Part shown: piece after piece, positions 1 to 8,892 of the stretch
How the letters are laid out: the number at the start of each line of letters is the position of its first letter
Position numbering within the stretch: position 1 is the first letter of the stretch
Source: Actinoallomurus iriomotensis
Lineage (GTDB): Bacteria; Actinomycetota; Actinomycetes; Streptosporangiales; Streptosporangiaceae
Direction of reading: 5' to 3'
NCBI RefSeq assembly: GCF_030269445.1
Contig: NZ_BSTJ01000006.1
Location: forward strand, 253,204-317,203
DNA: 64,000 bases
Translations under genes and position numbers: made by a program
Notes under the pieces: model-generated
Told to the model about the DNA's origin: nothing
Seen by the model: the letters and a program-made list of their open reading frames with translations, nothing else
Databases searched by the model: none

Positions 1-181
1 GGCGCGTGATCCGCCGTGGTGGTGCCCTGCGTGCGGCGCACGACCCGCCGCCATGGCGCCGGATCAGCACGTGACCCCCGGGCGAGTCCGTCGGACGGCC
101 GCTGCCGGACCGCCATCGACGGTGATGCCCTGGCGGCCCCCCATTTCCATCCTTCCGTTGGGGGCGGCAGGGGACAAGGCG

Positions 182-395
182 TTCCACAAGTTGTGGATAA
201 CTCTCCGCTCCGGCGGGCGGCCGACAAGTCGAGGTGCCGCTGTTCGGCCAGCTCAGAGCGGCGATCGCCGACTTTTCCACAGGATGCCGCGGTAATCAAC
301 AGGCGGTACACAGGCCTGTGGACGGATGCCTCGGCGGTTCCGGCCGGAACCAGGGCGTCGGGGACACGCGACGGCGGCGGCATCGACCGTCCACA
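182..395. promoter_or_regulatory. Cluster of DnaA-box-like motifs
   Basis: Five TCCACA/TGTGGA cores occur in about 215 bases: TTCCACA at 182-188, TGTGGATAA at 192-200 (an exact match to the reverse of TTATCCACA), TTTTCCACA at 273-281, TGTGGAC at 317-323 and GTCCACA at 389-395. The first two face each other as an imperfect palindrome. No dnaA or dnaN is present, so this is not recognisably oriC. A DnaA-titration or DnaA-responsive promoter region is the more likely reading. The motif matches are seen; the function is inference. Confidence 0.4.
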
Positions 396-435
396 GGCAA
401 GAGGATGATCGGCGCCCATCCGGCCTGGCTGCGGG

Positions 436-441
436 TAATGT
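436..441 (+). promoter_or_regulatory. Putative -10 element for leaderless ada transcript
   Basis: TAATGT fits the TANNNT actinobacterial -10 pattern and ends seven bases before the GTG at 449. No Shine-Dalgarno sequence precedes that GTG, so transcription probably starts at or next to the start codon. No good -35 hexamer is visible. Confidence 0.45.
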
Positions 442-448
442 GCGACAC

Positions 449-1534
449 GTGACCAACCGGCCTTCGCTCGATGACATCCGGCGGGCCCCCAAGGTGTTGC
501 TGCACGATCACCTTGACGGGGGGCTGCGCCCGGCGACCATCGCCGATCTCGCCCGCGAGACGGGCTATGACGGGCTGCCCGCCGCCGACCCGGACAACCT
601 GCGCACCTGGTTCGCCGAGGCGTCCGACTCCGGCTCGCTGGAGCGCTACCTGGAGACCTTCGAACACACGGTCGGCGTCATGCAGACCGCGGAGGCGCTG
701 ACCCGGGTCGCGTACGAGTGCGCCGAGGACCTGGCGAGCGACGGCGTCGTGTACGCCGAGGTCCGCTACGCCCCCGAGCAGCACACCCGCAACGGGCTGT
801 CGCTGGAGCAGGTCGTCGAGGCCGTGCTCAAGGGCTTCGCCGACGGCGGCCGCGACTTCGGCATCCGCGTCGGCACGCTGCTGACCGCGATGCGTCACCA
901 GGCGCGCAGCATGGAGATCGCCGAGCTGGCGGTCCGCTACCGCGACGCCGGGGTGGTCGGCTTCGACATCGCCGGCGCGGAGGCGGGGTATCCGCCGACC
1001 CGGCACCTCGACGCCTTCGAGTACCTCCAGCGCGAGAACGCCCACTTCACCATCCACGCGGGCGAGGCGTTCGGGCTCCCGTCCATCTGGCAGGCCATCC
1101 AGTGGTGTGGCGCCGACCGGCTCGGCCACGGCGTCCGCATCATCGACGACATCACCGACCGCGACGGCGAGCGGCCACAGCTCGGCCGGCTCGCCGCGTA
1201 CGTGCGCGACAAGCGCATCCCGCTGGAGATGTGTCCCAGCTCCAACGTCCAGACCGGAGCCGCCAAGTCGATCGCCGCCCACCCCATCGGGCCGCTGCGG
1301 CGTCTCTACTTCCGCGTGACGGTCAACACCGACAACCGGCTGATGAGCGGCACCACGCTGTCGGAGGAGTTCGCCAAGCTGGTCGAGGCGTTCGACTACG
1401 GCTGGGACGACCTGCAGTGGTTCACGGTCAACGCCATGAAGTCCGCCTTCATCGGCTTCGACGAGAGGCTGGAGCTCATCAACGGAGTCATCAAACCCGG
1501 CTTCGCGCAGCTGAAGTGGCGTTCGCACGCATGA
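449..1534 (+). CDS. add: Adenosine deaminase
   Basis: This enzyme hydrolyses adenosine or deoxyadenosine to inosine or deoxyinosine in cytosolic purine salvage. The 361-residue product has the expected family length. Visible motifs in order are the metal-binding HDHLDGG near the N terminus, the catalytic HAGE around residue 203, [17 protein letters not shown], and [11 protein letters not shown], which holds the metal/catalytic aspartate. The frame stays open upstream to 326, but that extension is unlike the family. The GTG at 449 gives the right length and sits seven bases after a TAATGT hexamer, fitting a leaderless start. The stop overlaps the ATG of the next gene by four bases (ATGA), so the two are probably co-translated. 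The nearby purine nucleoside phosphorylase at 6106 belongs to the same salvage route. Confidence 0.95.
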   Translation: MTNRPSLDDIRRAPKVLLHDHLDGGLRPATIADLARETGYDGLPAADPDNLRTWFAEASDSGSLERYLETFEHTVGVMQTAEALTRVAYECAEDLASDGVVYAEVRYAPEQHTRNGLSLEQVVEAVLKGFADGGRDFGIRVGTLLTAMRHQARSMEIAELAVRYRDAGVVGFDIAGAEAGYPPTRHLDAFEYLQRENAHFTIHAGEAFGLPSIWQAIQWCGADRLGHGVRIIDDITDRDGERPQLGRLAAYVRDKRIPLEMCPSSNVQTGAAKSIAAHPIGPLRRLYFRVTVNTDNRLMSGTTLSEEFAKLVEAFDYGWDDLQWFTVNAMKSAFIGFDERLELINGVIKPGFAQLKWRSHA

Positions 1535-2145
1535 GCGCCACGGTGTTCCCCAAGGCGGCGCCCGGCGCCCGTACGTTCCTCTCCGGCGGCATCCGGTTCT
1601 GCGGCTGGGCCTGGATCGTGTTCGCGGTCCTCAACCTCGCCGACCTCGCCTGGCGGGGCCGCGACATGGCGTCGGTGGTGGCCGCCGCGGTCATGCTGCT
1701 GGGCTGCGGCATCGCCTACACCGTCGCGCTGCGCCCGCGCGTCGTCGCCGACGACGAGGCGGTCCGCTTCCACAACCTGCTGCGCGACGTCCGCCTGCCA
1801 TGGGACGCGATCGACCGCTTCGAGGGCGGCGACGCGGTCTACGCGTACGTCGGCGAGGAGCGGCACCGCGCCTTCGTGCTGCAGACCTCGCCCCGCGCAC
1901 GCGCCAGGACCGAGCTGAAGGCCCGGCGCGAGGACAAGAAGCTGCCCGAGGCCGTCGCCGAGTACATGCGCGGCCGTACGGCGACCGACTTCACGGTCGA
2001 GCAGCTCCGCGAGCTCGCCGCCGAGCGCAAGAAGGACGAGGGCACCCCGGGTACGGTGACGTCGACGTGGGCGTGGCCCGCGATCATGGCGTTGGTCGTA
2101 CCGGCGGCCCTGACCGTGGTGACCATCATCATCGCGTCCGTCTAG
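1531..2145 (+). CDS. PH-domain-like membrane protein
   Basis: A 204-residue membrane protein of the actinobacterial PH-domain type. Two hydrophobic segments lie near the N terminus (about residues 20-40 and 50-72). A soluble region follows, beginning near [20 protein letters not shown], which has the look of a bacterial PH (bPH-type) beta domain. A charged helix and a C-terminal membrane segment around residues 180-202 complete it. The ATG overlaps the adenosine deaminase stop by four bases, which fixes the start and indicates translational coupling. The function is unknown; family members are generally annotated as PH domain-containing proteins. A catalytic role is not suggested by any motif. 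Confidence 0.8.
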   Translation: MSATVFPKAAPGARTFLSGGIRFCGWAWIVFAVLNLADLAWRGRDMASVVAAAVMLLGCGIAYTVALRPRVVADDEAVRFHNLLRDVRLPWDAIDRFEGGDAVYAYVGEERHRAFVLQTSPRARARTELKARREDKKLPEAVAEYMRGRTATDFTVEQLRELAAERKKDEGTPGTVTSTWAWPAIMALVVPAALTVVTIIIASV

Positions 2146-2164
2146 CCGACGGCCCGAAGAAAAC

Positions 2165-2240
2165 TGGAGCGGACGACGGGATTCGAACCCGCGACCCTCA
2201 CCTTGGCAAGGTGATGCTCTACCAACTGAGCCACGTCCGC
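2165..2240 (-). tRNA. tRNA-Gly (GCC)
   Basis: On the minus strand the sequence folds as a full cloverleaf. The acceptor stem is GCGGACG paired with CGTCCGC, the D-loop contains AGTTGGTAGA, the anticodon stem TCACC/GGTGA encloses TTGCCAA (anticodon GCC), and the T-arm contains GGTTCGAATCC. The discriminator is T, and CCA is encoded in the DNA, giving 76 bases. It sits in the short gap between the PH-domain gene and the response regulator. Confidence 0.97.
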
Positions 2241-2265
2241 GTGACTCCGTAAGAATACCGGATCC

Positions 2266-2907
2266 TCAGACGAGTCCGGCGTCATGCGCGAGCAGAGCGA
2301 CCTGAACTCTGTTGTTCAGATCCAGTTTGGTGAGCAGCCGCGAGACGTGCGCCTTGACGGTCGCGACGCTCATGTACAGGTCCTTGCCGATCTGCGCGTT
2401 CGACTTGCCCTGCCCGATGGCGACCACGACCTCGCGCTCGCGTTCGCTGAGCTGGTCGAGCAACGCCAGCGCGGGGCTGCGCCGCACCTCGGTGACCTGG
2501 GCGATCAGCCGTCGCGTGACGCTCGGAGACAGGATCGGCTCGCCGGCCGCGACCTTGCGGATGGCGTTGATGATGTCGGCCGGCGGCGTGTCCTTGAGCA
2601 GGAACCCGCCGGCCCCCGCCCGCAGGGCCCGTACGACGTGCTCGTCCGCGTCGAACGTCGTCAAGATGATGATCTCCGGCGCGCCGTCGCGGCGCCGTAC
2701 CTGCTCGGTGGCGGCCAGCCCGTCCATCCTCGGCATCCGGATGTCCATGAGCACCACGTCGGGCGCCTGTTCGGCCACGAGCGCGCCGACCTTGTCGCCG
2801 TCGTCGGCCTCACCGACGATCCGCAGATCCTCGGCCCCGGCGAGCATCATCGACAGCCCCGTACGGACCAGGGCGTCATCGTCAACGATCAGTACGCGGA
2901 TGGTCAC
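2266..2907 (-). CDS. NarL/LuxR-family response regulator
   Basis: A 213-residue two-component response regulator that binds DNA. The receiver domain (about 1-120) starts IRVLIVDDDALV, with acidic residues and the phospho-acceptor Asp in DVVLMDIRMPRMDG near residue 55. The C-terminal LuxR helix-turn-helix (about 148-208) carries SEREREVVVAIGQGKSNAQI and the recognition helix VATVKAHVSRLLTKL. The start is GTG at 2907. On the minus strand TAGTCT (2920-2915) lies seven bases before it with no ribosome-binding site, fitting leaderless transcription. The cognate kinase is probably the gene ending at 3107, about 200 bases upstream on the same strand. The signal sensed is unknown. Confidence 0.93.
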   Translation of the reverse strand: MTIRVLIVDDDALVRTGLSMMLAGAEDLRIVGEADDGDKVGALVAEQAPDVVLMDIRMPRMDGLAATEQVRRRDGAPEIIILTTFDADEHVVRALRAGAGGFLLKDTPPADIINAIRKVAAGEPILSPSVTRRLIAQVTEVRRSPALALLDQLSEREREVVVAIGQGKSNAQIGKDLYMSVATVKAHVSRLLTKLDLNNRVQVALLAHDAGLV

Positions 2908-2914
2908 GCCGCAC

Positions 2915-2920
2915 AGACTA
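2915..2920 (-). promoter_or_regulatory. Putative -10 for leaderless response regulator
   Basis: On the minus strand this reads TAGTCT, a TANNNT hexamer, with seven bases before the GTG start at 2907. It suggests the regulator has its own promoter separate from the kinase. Confidence 0.4.
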
Positions 2921-3106
2921 GCCGTCCGCCCGGCAGATCAGCCTCTTTCGCCCTATCCTGAGCAACGGCCGTGTCCTGGACAGTGATTTACGACCTTGCG
3001 TGTAGGTCCCTTCGTTCCTCGGCCTGAGCCATTTCGCAGCTGTCCACGCAGATCATCCGCTGATGGGCGCAGTTCGTCTCGGGTTATGAACCGGGGAGCA
3101 CGTCAA

Positions 3107-4330
3107 TCAGGCGGCGGGCCAGGGGAGCCAGGCGTGCACCCGGAAGTCGCCCTGGCGCGTACGGCCGTGTTCGAGGCGGCCGCCGGCCAGCGTCGCGCGT
3201 TCGGTCAGGCCGATGAGGCCCGCGCCCGCGCCGGGGATCTCCGGGGCGGCCTTCACCATCGGGTTGCGCACCTCGACCGTCAGGCCCGTGCCGGCCGCCC
3301 CGTCCACCATCACCTGGACGGCCGCCCCGGGCGCGTGCTTGCGGGCGTTGGTCAGTCCCTCCTGGACCGTGCGGTACGCGCTGCGGCCGATGTTGGCCGG
3401 CACCTTCGTCACGTCGCGGATGCGGTTCTCCCAGCGGACCGCCATGCCGGCCCGGCGGGACTCGTCGATCAGCGCGGGCAGGTCGGTGAGGCTGGGCTGC
3501 GGGCGCTCGGGCGCGCCGTCGCTCGCGTCGTCGCGGAGGACACCGATCACCTCCCGCAGGTCCTGGAGCGCCTGGTGCGCGCTGGCCCGGATCACCCCGG
3601 CCGCCTGCGCGATCTCCTCCGAAGGCGCGTCGGGGCGGAACTCCAGCGCGCCCGCGTGCACGCTGAGCAGTGAGATCCGATGGGCGAGCACGTCGTGCAT
3701 CTCCCGTGCGATGCGGGCGCGCTCCTGGTGGCGGGCCTGCTCGACGCGGAGCTGCTGCTCGGACTCGGCCCGCACCGCGCGGTCGCGCAGCGAGAGGACG
3801 AGCTGCCGCCGCGCACGGACGAACATGCCCCACGCGACGACGGCGCCGATGACGATGACCGTCCACAGCAGGCCGACCCAGTACGACTCGTTCGGATCGG
3901 GATAGAGCACCGCGTAGACCCCGCCGCTGGCGATGTGCGCGGCGGCGACCAGCGCGACCGTACGGAACCGCCGGTGAACGGCGACGGTGAACACGAGGAT
4001 GGCCGCAGCGCCGATGGAGGTCACCGAGAGGGCTCCGAAGACGGCGAGGGCGAGCGCGATCGGCACCGGCCAGCGCCGGCGCCACCAGAGCAGCAGGCAC
4101 GAGGCGGCGCCGAGGATGACGTCGGGCATCCGCGGCGGATGAGGGGCGGGGTGGACGCCATGTCCGGTGACGTACACCATGCAGGCGCCGAAGCCGGACG
4201 CCAGCAGGAAGCAGAGGACGTCGATCACCCAGTCGCGGGCGGACCGGCGCACGCGGTCCTCCTCGCCGTTGGCGAGCAACGCGGGAAGCAGCCAAGGGTA
4301 GTCCGGCCGGGGGGCCTCGGTGCCGCTCAT
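3107..4330 (-). CDS. Sensor histidine kinase (HisKA_3 / DesK-NarX type)
   Basis: A 407-residue membrane sensor kinase. About five hydrophobic segments (roughly residues 33-53, 68-84, 88-120, 123-142 and 149-170) form the sensor region with little extracellular loop. A coiled linker leads to the HisKA_3 dimerisation box REMHDVLAHRISLLS, with the phospho-accepting His near residue 211. The ATPase domain has an N-box (YRTVQEGLTNARKHAPGA, about 320-337) and a glycine-rich box (GAGAGLIGLTERATLAGG). This class of kinase normally pairs with NarL-type regulators such as the one at 2266. The start is ATG at 4330; TACCGT lies eight bases upstream on the minus strand. The gap to the regulator is about 200 bases, so the pair may be transcribed separately. 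Confidence 0.93.
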   Translation of the reverse strand: MSGTEAPRPDYPWLLPALLANGEEDRVRRSARDWVIDVLCFLLASGFGACMVYVTGHGVHPAPHPPRMPDVILGAASCLLLWWRRRWPVPIALALAVFGALSVTSIGAAAILVFTVAVHRRFRTVALVAAAHIASGGVYAVLYPDPNESYWVGLLWTVIVIGAVVAWGMFVRARRQLVLSLRDRAVRAESEQQLRVEQARHQERARIAREMHDVLAHRISLLSVHAGALEFRPDAPSEEIAQAAGVIRASAHQALQDLREVIGVLRDDASDGAPERPQPSLTDLPALIDESRRAGMAVRWENRIRDVTKVPANIGRSAYRTVQEGLTNARKHAPGAAVQVMVDGAAGTGLTVEVRNPMVKAAPEIPGAGAGLIGLTERATLAGGRLEHGRTRQGDFRVHAWLPWPAA

Positions 4331-4448
4331 GGTTCCCTACGGTAAGCGGGGCCGGCGGGCGGCGGGTAGCGACCAAAGTCGACGCTCCCCTAGCCGTCGG
4401 TATCAGCCGCTGGCCTGCGCCGATGAGGCCGAGACGCGGTCGAGACGC

Positions 4449-6095
4449 CTAGAGGCCCAGGGCGTCCGCCATGGCCTCGCGGAGGGCGGTGAGGTCCCCG
4501 GCGGCCCGCGTACGGGCCTCCTCCGGCGAGGACGTCACCGGGACGACGACCTCCAGGTAGCACTTGAGCTTCGGTTCGGTGCCGGACGGCCGGACGATCA
4601 CGCGGCCGCCGTCGGACAGGCGCAGGCGTACCACGTCCGCCGGCGGCAGGCCGTCGAGGCCCTCCGCCAGGTCGTCGACCTCGGTCACCGTACGGCCCGC
4701 GAGCTCGCCCGGCGGCGACTCTCGCAGCCGCGCCATCGCGTCCGCGATGACCGACAGGTCCTCCACCCGGACGGACAGCTGCGCCGTCGCGTGCAGGCCG
4801 TACCGCCGCGCCTGGTCGTCCAGCAGGTCCAGCAGCGTACGGCCCGACTCCTTGGCCGAGGCGGCCATCGCGGCCACCATGAGGGCCGTGCCGATGCCGT
4901 CCTTGTCGCGTACGGGCACGCCGTCGTCGCCGCCCACCGAGTAGCCCAGCGCCTCTTCGTAGCCGTAGACGAGCCGGTCGCGGTCGGTGCCGGCCTTCAT
5001 GATCCATTTGAAGCCGGTCAGCGTCTCGGCGTGCCGCACGCCGTGCTCCGCCGCGATCGCGCGCAGGAGGGACGAGGACACGATCGTCGTGGCCACGAGC
5101 CGGTCGGCCCCATCGGTGTGCCGCAGGACGTACTCCGCGAGCAGACCGCCGACCTCGTCACCGGTCAGCATCCGCCCGCCGGCCGCGACCGCGCACCGGT
5201 CGGCGTCCGGGTCGTTGGCGATCACCAGGTCGCGGCCCTTGCCGAGGGCGAGCGCCAGGTCCATGGCTCCGGGCTCCTCCGGGTTCGGGAAGGCCACGGT
5301 CGGAAAGTCCGGATCGGGGGCGGCCTGCTCGGCGACGACGTCCGGCTCCGGGAAGCCGCACCAGGCGAACGCCTGGGCCAGCACCGCGCCGCCCACGCCG
5401 TGCAGGGGCGTGTACGCGGCCGTCAGGTCGCGCGCCGTCCCGAGCGGCAGCCGGGCCAGCGACCGCAGGTACGCCTCCACGACCGTCTCGTCCAGCACGC
5501 GCCAGTCGGTGCCCCGCGGCAGCTCGTCGACCCGGCCGACCGCGTCGATCGCGGTGGAGATCTCCCGGTCGAGCGGCGGGATGATCTGCGCGCCGTCCTC
5601 CCAGTAGACCTTGTAGCCGTTGTCCCGGGGCGGGTTGTGGCTGGCCGTGACCATGATCCCGGCGGCGCAGCCCAGGTGGCGCACGGCGTACGCGAGGACC
5701 GGCGTCGGCAGCGGCCGGGGCATGAGGTGCACCGTGACGCCCGCACCCGTCAGCACGGCCGCAGAGTCCTCGGCGAACACGTCGGACTTGTGCCGCGCGT
5801 CGTACCCGATCACCACCGAGACGCCGCCGGAGGACTCCCGGAGGTCGTCGCGCGAGGTCAGCACCGAGGCCAGGCCCGCCGCGGCGCGCATGACCGTCAC
5901 GCGGTTCATGCGGTTCGGGCCGGCGCCCAGTTCGCCGCGGAGCCCCGCCGTGCCGAACTCCAGCTTCGCCCCGAACCGGTCGGCCAGCGCCGCCGGGTCG
6001 TCGAGCAGGGCCCGCAGCTCCGCCCGCGTCTCCGGGTCGGGATCCTGCCCCAGCCACGCCTCGGCCCGCGCCCTGTCGCCGCCGTGCTCGCTCAT
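4449..6095 (-). CDS. manB: Phosphomannomutase / phosphoglucomutase family enzyme
   Basis: An alpha-D-phosphohexomutase of 548 residues, interconverting hexose 6- and 1-phosphates (mannose or glucose) in the cytosol for sugar-nucleotide supply. The phosphoserine loop TASHNPPRDNGYKVYW lies near residue 150. The metal loop DPDADRCAVA lies near 293, a sugar-recognition GYEEALGYSVG follows at about 375, and the phosphate-binding RPSGTEPKLKCYLE lies near 507. These are the four domains of the family in order. The ATG at 6095 is preceded by a clear GAGGAG ribosome site seven bases away. The purine nucleoside phosphorylase lies 10 bases upstream on the same strand, so the two are co-transcribed. Phosphopentomutase activity (ribose-1-P to ribose-5-P) is a possible alternative that would suit this neighbour. 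Confidence 0.93.
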   Translation of the reverse strand: MSEHGGDRARAEAWLGQDPDPETRAELRALLDDPAALADRFGAKLEFGTAGLRGELGAGPNRMNRVTVMRAAAGLASVLTSRDDLRESSGGVSVVIGYDARHKSDVFAEDSAAVLTGAGVTVHLMPRPLPTPVLAYAVRHLGCAAGIMVTASHNPPRDNGYKVYWEDGAQIIPPLDREISTAIDAVGRVDELPRGTDWRVLDETVVEAYLRSLARLPLGTARDLTAAYTPLHGVGGAVLAQAFAWCGFPEPDVVAEQAAPDPDFPTVAFPNPEEPGAMDLALALGKGRDLVIANDPDADRCAVAAGGRMLTGDEVGGLLAEYVLRHTDGADRLVATTIVSSSLLRAIAAEHGVRHAETLTGFKWIMKAGTDRDRLVYGYEEALGYSVGGDDGVPVRDKDGIGTALMVAAMAASAKESGRTLLDLLDDQARRYGLHATAQLSVRVEDLSVIADAMARLRESPPGELAGRTVTEVDDLAEGLDGLPPADVVRLRLSDGGRVIVRPSGTEPKLKCYLEVVVPVTSSPEEARTRAAGDLTALREAMADALGL

Positions 6096-6105
6096 GTGCG
6101 TCTCC

Positions 6106-6906
6106 TCAAAGGCCCCGGATGAGCTTCCCGAGCAGTTCGCCCATGCGCGCCGCGGACGCCCGGCCGGCGGCCAGGACCTCCGCGTGGTCCAGCGGCTTGC
6201 CGGCCAGCCCGGCGGCGATGTTGGTCACGAGCGAGATGCCCAGGACCGAGGCCCCGCCCTCCCGCGCCGCGATCGTCTCCGGGACGGTGGACATGCCGAC
6301 CAGGTCCGCGCCGAGCGTCCGCAGCATCCGGATCTCGGCCGGGGTCTCGTACGAGGGGCCGGGCAGCGCCGCGTACACGCCCTCGTACAGGCTGGGGTCG
6401 ATCTCCTTGGCCAGGGTCCGCAGGGCGGGCGAGTAGGCGTCCGTGAGGTCGATGAAGTTCGGGCCGGCGATGGGGTTGTGGCCGGTGAGGTTGAGGTGGT
6501 CGGAGATGAGCACCGGGTCGCCGACCTTCTGCCGTTCGGGCCGGGTGCCCCCCGCGGCGTTGGTCAGCACGACCGTCTTCACGCCCGCCGCGAGGGCCGT
6601 ACGGACCCCGTGGGCGACCGCCGCGGGCCCGTGGCCCTCGTACAGATGCGTGCGGCCGAGGAACACGAGAGCGGTCTTGTCACCGATCTCGACGAGGCGG
6701 ATCCGCCCGTAGTGGCCCGGCACCGCCGGGGGCGCGAATCCGGGCAGCTCGGTCATGTTCACCTCGGCCGCGGGCGCGCCCAGCGCGTCGGCGGCGGGCA
6801 CCCAGCCCGAGCCCATGACCAGGGCGACGTCGAATGAGTCGGCGGAGACGTGCCGGCGCAGCCCGTCGGCCGCCCAGCGGGCGAGATCGTAGGCGTCGTT
6901 GCTCAC
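6106..6906 (-). CDS. punA: Purine nucleoside phosphorylase
   Basis: This cytosolic enzyme phosphorolyses inosine and guanosine to the free base and ribose-1-phosphate. The 266-residue product is of the trimeric class. Visible motifs are [11 protein letters not shown] near the N terminus, [26 protein letters not shown], and [10 protein letters not shown] followed by [12 protein letters not shown] and SLVTNIAAG. The frame is open to a TTG at 6915. I prefer GTG at 6906 because a TAATCT hexamer (6920-6915) lies eight bases before it and no ribosome site is present. It is followed by the hexomutase, and it functions with the adenosine deaminase in purine salvage. Confidence 0.94.
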   Translation of the reverse strand: MSNDAYDLARWAADGLRRHVSADSFDVALVMGSGWVPAADALGAPAAEVNMTELPGFAPPAVPGHYGRIRLVEIGDKTALVFLGRTHLYEGHGPAAVAHGVRTALAAGVKTVVLTNAAGGTRPERQKVGDPVLISDHLNLTGHNPIAGPNFIDLTDAYSPALRTLAKEIDPSLYEGVYAALPGPSYETPAEIRMLRTLGADLVGMSTVPETIAAREGGASVLGISLVTNIAAGLAGKPLDHAEVLAAGRASAARMGELLGKLIRGL

Positions 6907-6942
6907 AGCCGCCAAGATTACCCAGGTCTGGCCGGATTCTGA

Positions 6943-7395
6943 TCAGTCGCCGAGGGACTTGCAGGGCCGGGTGCGCAGATCCTTGACGTAGTCGTCCGGC
7001 GCTCCGGCCTTCTCCGCCGCGTCGGCGAGAATGCCGAGGTAGCGGGCTGAGGGCAGGCCGCCCTCGTAGGCGTCGAGGACGTAGAGCCACGCGAGCACGT
7101 CGCCGTCGAGGGTGGCGATCCGTACGCGGATCTTGCGGTAGACGCCGAGCGCGGCGCCCTCCCACCCGTCCAGCGCCTGCTCGTCGAACTCCGGCACGTC
7201 GTACAGCACCACGAAGACGTGCTCGCCGGAGGCCTCGGCCACGGTGGCCAGGGCGCCTTCGAAGCCGACGTTCTCTCCTCCGAAGGTCAGCCGCCAGTCC
7301 TGCAACCAGCCCGTGGTGCGCATGGGCGAGTGCGGAGCCCGCTCCGCCATCTGGTCGGGATCCATGTTGGAGGCGTACGCCGCATACAAGGCCAC
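6943..7395 (-). CDS. Gamma-glutamylcyclotransferase-like protein
   Basis: A 150-residue protein of the AIG2/gamma-glutamylcyclotransferase fold. Its N terminus YAAYASNMDPDQM corresponds to the family's Y-x-S-N-M substrate loop. Later segments LTFGGENVGFEGALATV and VFVVLYDVPEFDEQALDGWEG resemble the central strand and the region that carries the catalytic glutamate. The reaction in characterised members is release of 5-oxoproline from gamma-glutamyl compounds; the actual substrate here is unknown. The start is GTG at 7395, with TACGCT (7409-7404, minus strand) eight bases upstream. It is divergent from the quinone reductase and shares a 60-70 base intergenic region with it. Confidence 0.85.
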   Translation of the reverse strand: MALYAAYASNMDPDQMAERAPHSPMRTTGWLQDWRLTFGGENVGFEGALATVAEASGEHVFVVLYDVPEFDEQALDGWEGAALGVYRKIRVRIATLDGDVLAWLYVLDAYEGGLPSARYLGILADAAEKAGAPDDYVKDLRTRPCKSLGD

Positions 7396-7465
7396 GATCG
7401 CCCAGCGTACGGCCTGGGCGACCGTGGCGGCACGTTAACTCCCGGAGTGCGGGAGAATGAAGCAT

Positions 7466-8854
7466 GTGAGTACACGCATAGCCATCATCGGAGGGGGTCC
7501 GGGCGGCTACGAGGCCGCGCTCGTCGCCGCGCAGCTCGGCGCCGATGTGACCGTCGTCGAACGCGACGGCCCCGGCGGTGCTTGCGTGCTGACCGACTGT
7601 GTGCCCTCCAAGACACTCATCGCGACATCCACCCGCATGGCGACCCTCTCGGAGTCCGCCTCGCTGGGCGTCCGGTTCTCCGGCGGCGCCGACGGCGTCG
7701 TGGGCGGCCTGGAGGTCGATCTTCCCCTCGTCAACAAGCGCGTCCGCGAGCTCGCCTGGGCGCAGTCCGCCGACATCGAGGACCGGGTCTCCGCCGAGGG
7801 CGTCCGGATCGTCCATGGCGACGCCCGCCTCGTCGACCCGCAGATCGTCGCCGTCGGCGACGAGCGGATCCAGGCCGACGTCGTCCTCATCGCCACCGGT
7901 GCGACCCCGCGCGTGCTGCCCGGGTCCGAGCCCGACGGCGAGCGCATCCTCAACTGGCGCCAGCTGTACGAGCTGCCCGAGCTCCCCGAGCATCTGATCG
8001 TGGTCGGCTCCGGTGTGACCGGCGCCGAGTTCGCCGGCGCGTACCTCGCTCTCGGGTCGCGTGTGACGCTCGTGTCCTCGCGTGACCACGTGCTGCCCAA
8101 CGAGGACGAGGACGCCGCCCGCGTGCTCGAGGACGTCTTCCAGCGCCGCGGCATGGAGCTGCTGGCCCGTTCGCGGGCGGCGGGCGTCCGCCGCACCGGC
8201 GACGGCGTCGAGGTGACGCTCACCGACGGCCGCAAGGTCGAGGGCTCGCACTGCCTCATGACGGTCGGCATGGTGCCCAACACCAAGGGCCTGGGCCTGG
8301 AGGAGGCCGGCGTACGCCTCGACGATCGCGGTTTCGTCCAGGTCGACAAGGTCTCCCGCACGTCGGCGGCCCACGTGTACGCCGCGGGCGACTGCACCGG
8401 CGTCCTGATGCTCGCCTCGGTCGCCGCGATGCAGGGCCGGATCGCCATGTGGCACGCCCTCGGCGAGGCGGTGCAGCCGCTGAAGCTCGGCTGGGTGGCG
8501 GCGAACATCTTCACCGACCCGGAGGTCGCCGCGGTCGGCGTCACACAGGCCCAGATCGACTCGGGCGAGGTCCCGGCGCGCATCGTGAAGCTGCCGCTGT
8601 CGACCAACCCGCGGGCGAAGATGCAGGGCTTCCTCGACGGCTTCGTGAAGCTGTTCTGCCGTCCGGCGACGAGCATCGTCCTGGGCGGCGTGATCGTCGC
8701 CCCACGCGCGAGCGAACTGATCCTGGGCCTGTCCATGGCCGTCCAGCAGCACCTGACGGTCGACCAGGTCGCCCACACCTTCGCGGTGTACCCGTCGGTC
8801 TCCGGCAGCATCACCGAGGCGTCCCGCCGCCTGATGCAGGAGTCGGCCTACTAA
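7466..8854 (+). CDS. lpdA: NAD(P)H-quinone dehydrogenase, LpdA type
   Basis: A flavoprotein disulfide-reductase family member of about 462 residues, probably an NAD(P)H:quinone reductase as in mycobacterial LpdA. FAD-binding GGGPGGYEAALVAAQLGA lies at the N terminus. Cys-x4-Cys in GGACVLTDCVPSKT marks the redox position. The NAD-binding motif VVGSGVTGAEFAGAYLALGS lies near residue 180, and YAAGDCTGVLMLASVAAMQG near 310. The C-terminal His-x-x-x-x-Glu catalytic pair of true lipoamide dehydrogenases is replaced by YPSVSGS, as in LpdA. Two starts are possible: ATG 7457 and GTG 7466. GGGAG at 7451-7455 is well spaced only for 7466, which also gives the usual family N terminus. Confidence 0.93.
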   Translation: MSTRIAIIGGGPGGYEAALVAAQLGADVTVVERDGPGGACVLTDCVPSKTLIATSTRMATLSESASLGVRFSGGADGVVGGLEVDLPLVNKRVRELAWAQSADIEDRVSAEGVRIVHGDARLVDPQIVAVGDERIQADVVLIATGATPRVLPGSEPDGERILNWRQLYELPELPEHLIVVGSGVTGAEFAGAYLALGSRVTLVSSRDHVLPNEDEDAARVLEDVFQRRGMELLARSRAAGVRRTGDGVEVTLTDGRKVEGSHCLMTVGMVPNTKGLGLEEAGVRLDDRGFVQVDKVSRTSAAHVYAAGDCTGVLMLASVAAMQGRIAMWHALGEAVQPLKLGWVAANIFTDPEVAAVGVTQAQIDSGEVPARIVKLPLSTNPRAKMQGFLDGFVKLFCRPATSIVLGGVIVAPRASELILGLSMAVQQHLTVDQVAHTFAVYPSVSGSITEASRRLMQESAY

Positions 8855-8880
8855 GCTCCGCGCGGTTCCGGACGGTCGCC

Positions 8881-8886
8881 TATGGT
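8881..8886 (+). promoter_or_regulatory. Putative -10 before the RHS gene
   Basis: TATGGT (TANNNT) ends six bases before GTG 8893, with no ribosome site present. It supports 8893 as a leaderless start of the RHS toxin gene. Confidence 0.35.
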
Positions 8887-8892
8887 CGGTCC

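Larger units (their letters stand above)
1..448. other. Gene-free region upstream of adenosine deaminase
   Basis: I see no convincing gene in these bases. Short open frames on both strands here have the codon character of non-coding high-GC DNA. The notable content is a cluster of DnaA-box-like TCCACA/TGTGGA motifs at 182-395 and a TAATGT -10-like hexamer at 436-441 just before the adenosine deaminase GTG. The left window edge may hide the start of a divergent gene. Confidence 0.6.

Noticed and set aside
182-395. Possible chromosomal origin (oriC)
   Set aside because: DnaA-box-like motifs are present, but there is no dnaA, dnaN, rpmH or AT-rich unwinding region in view.
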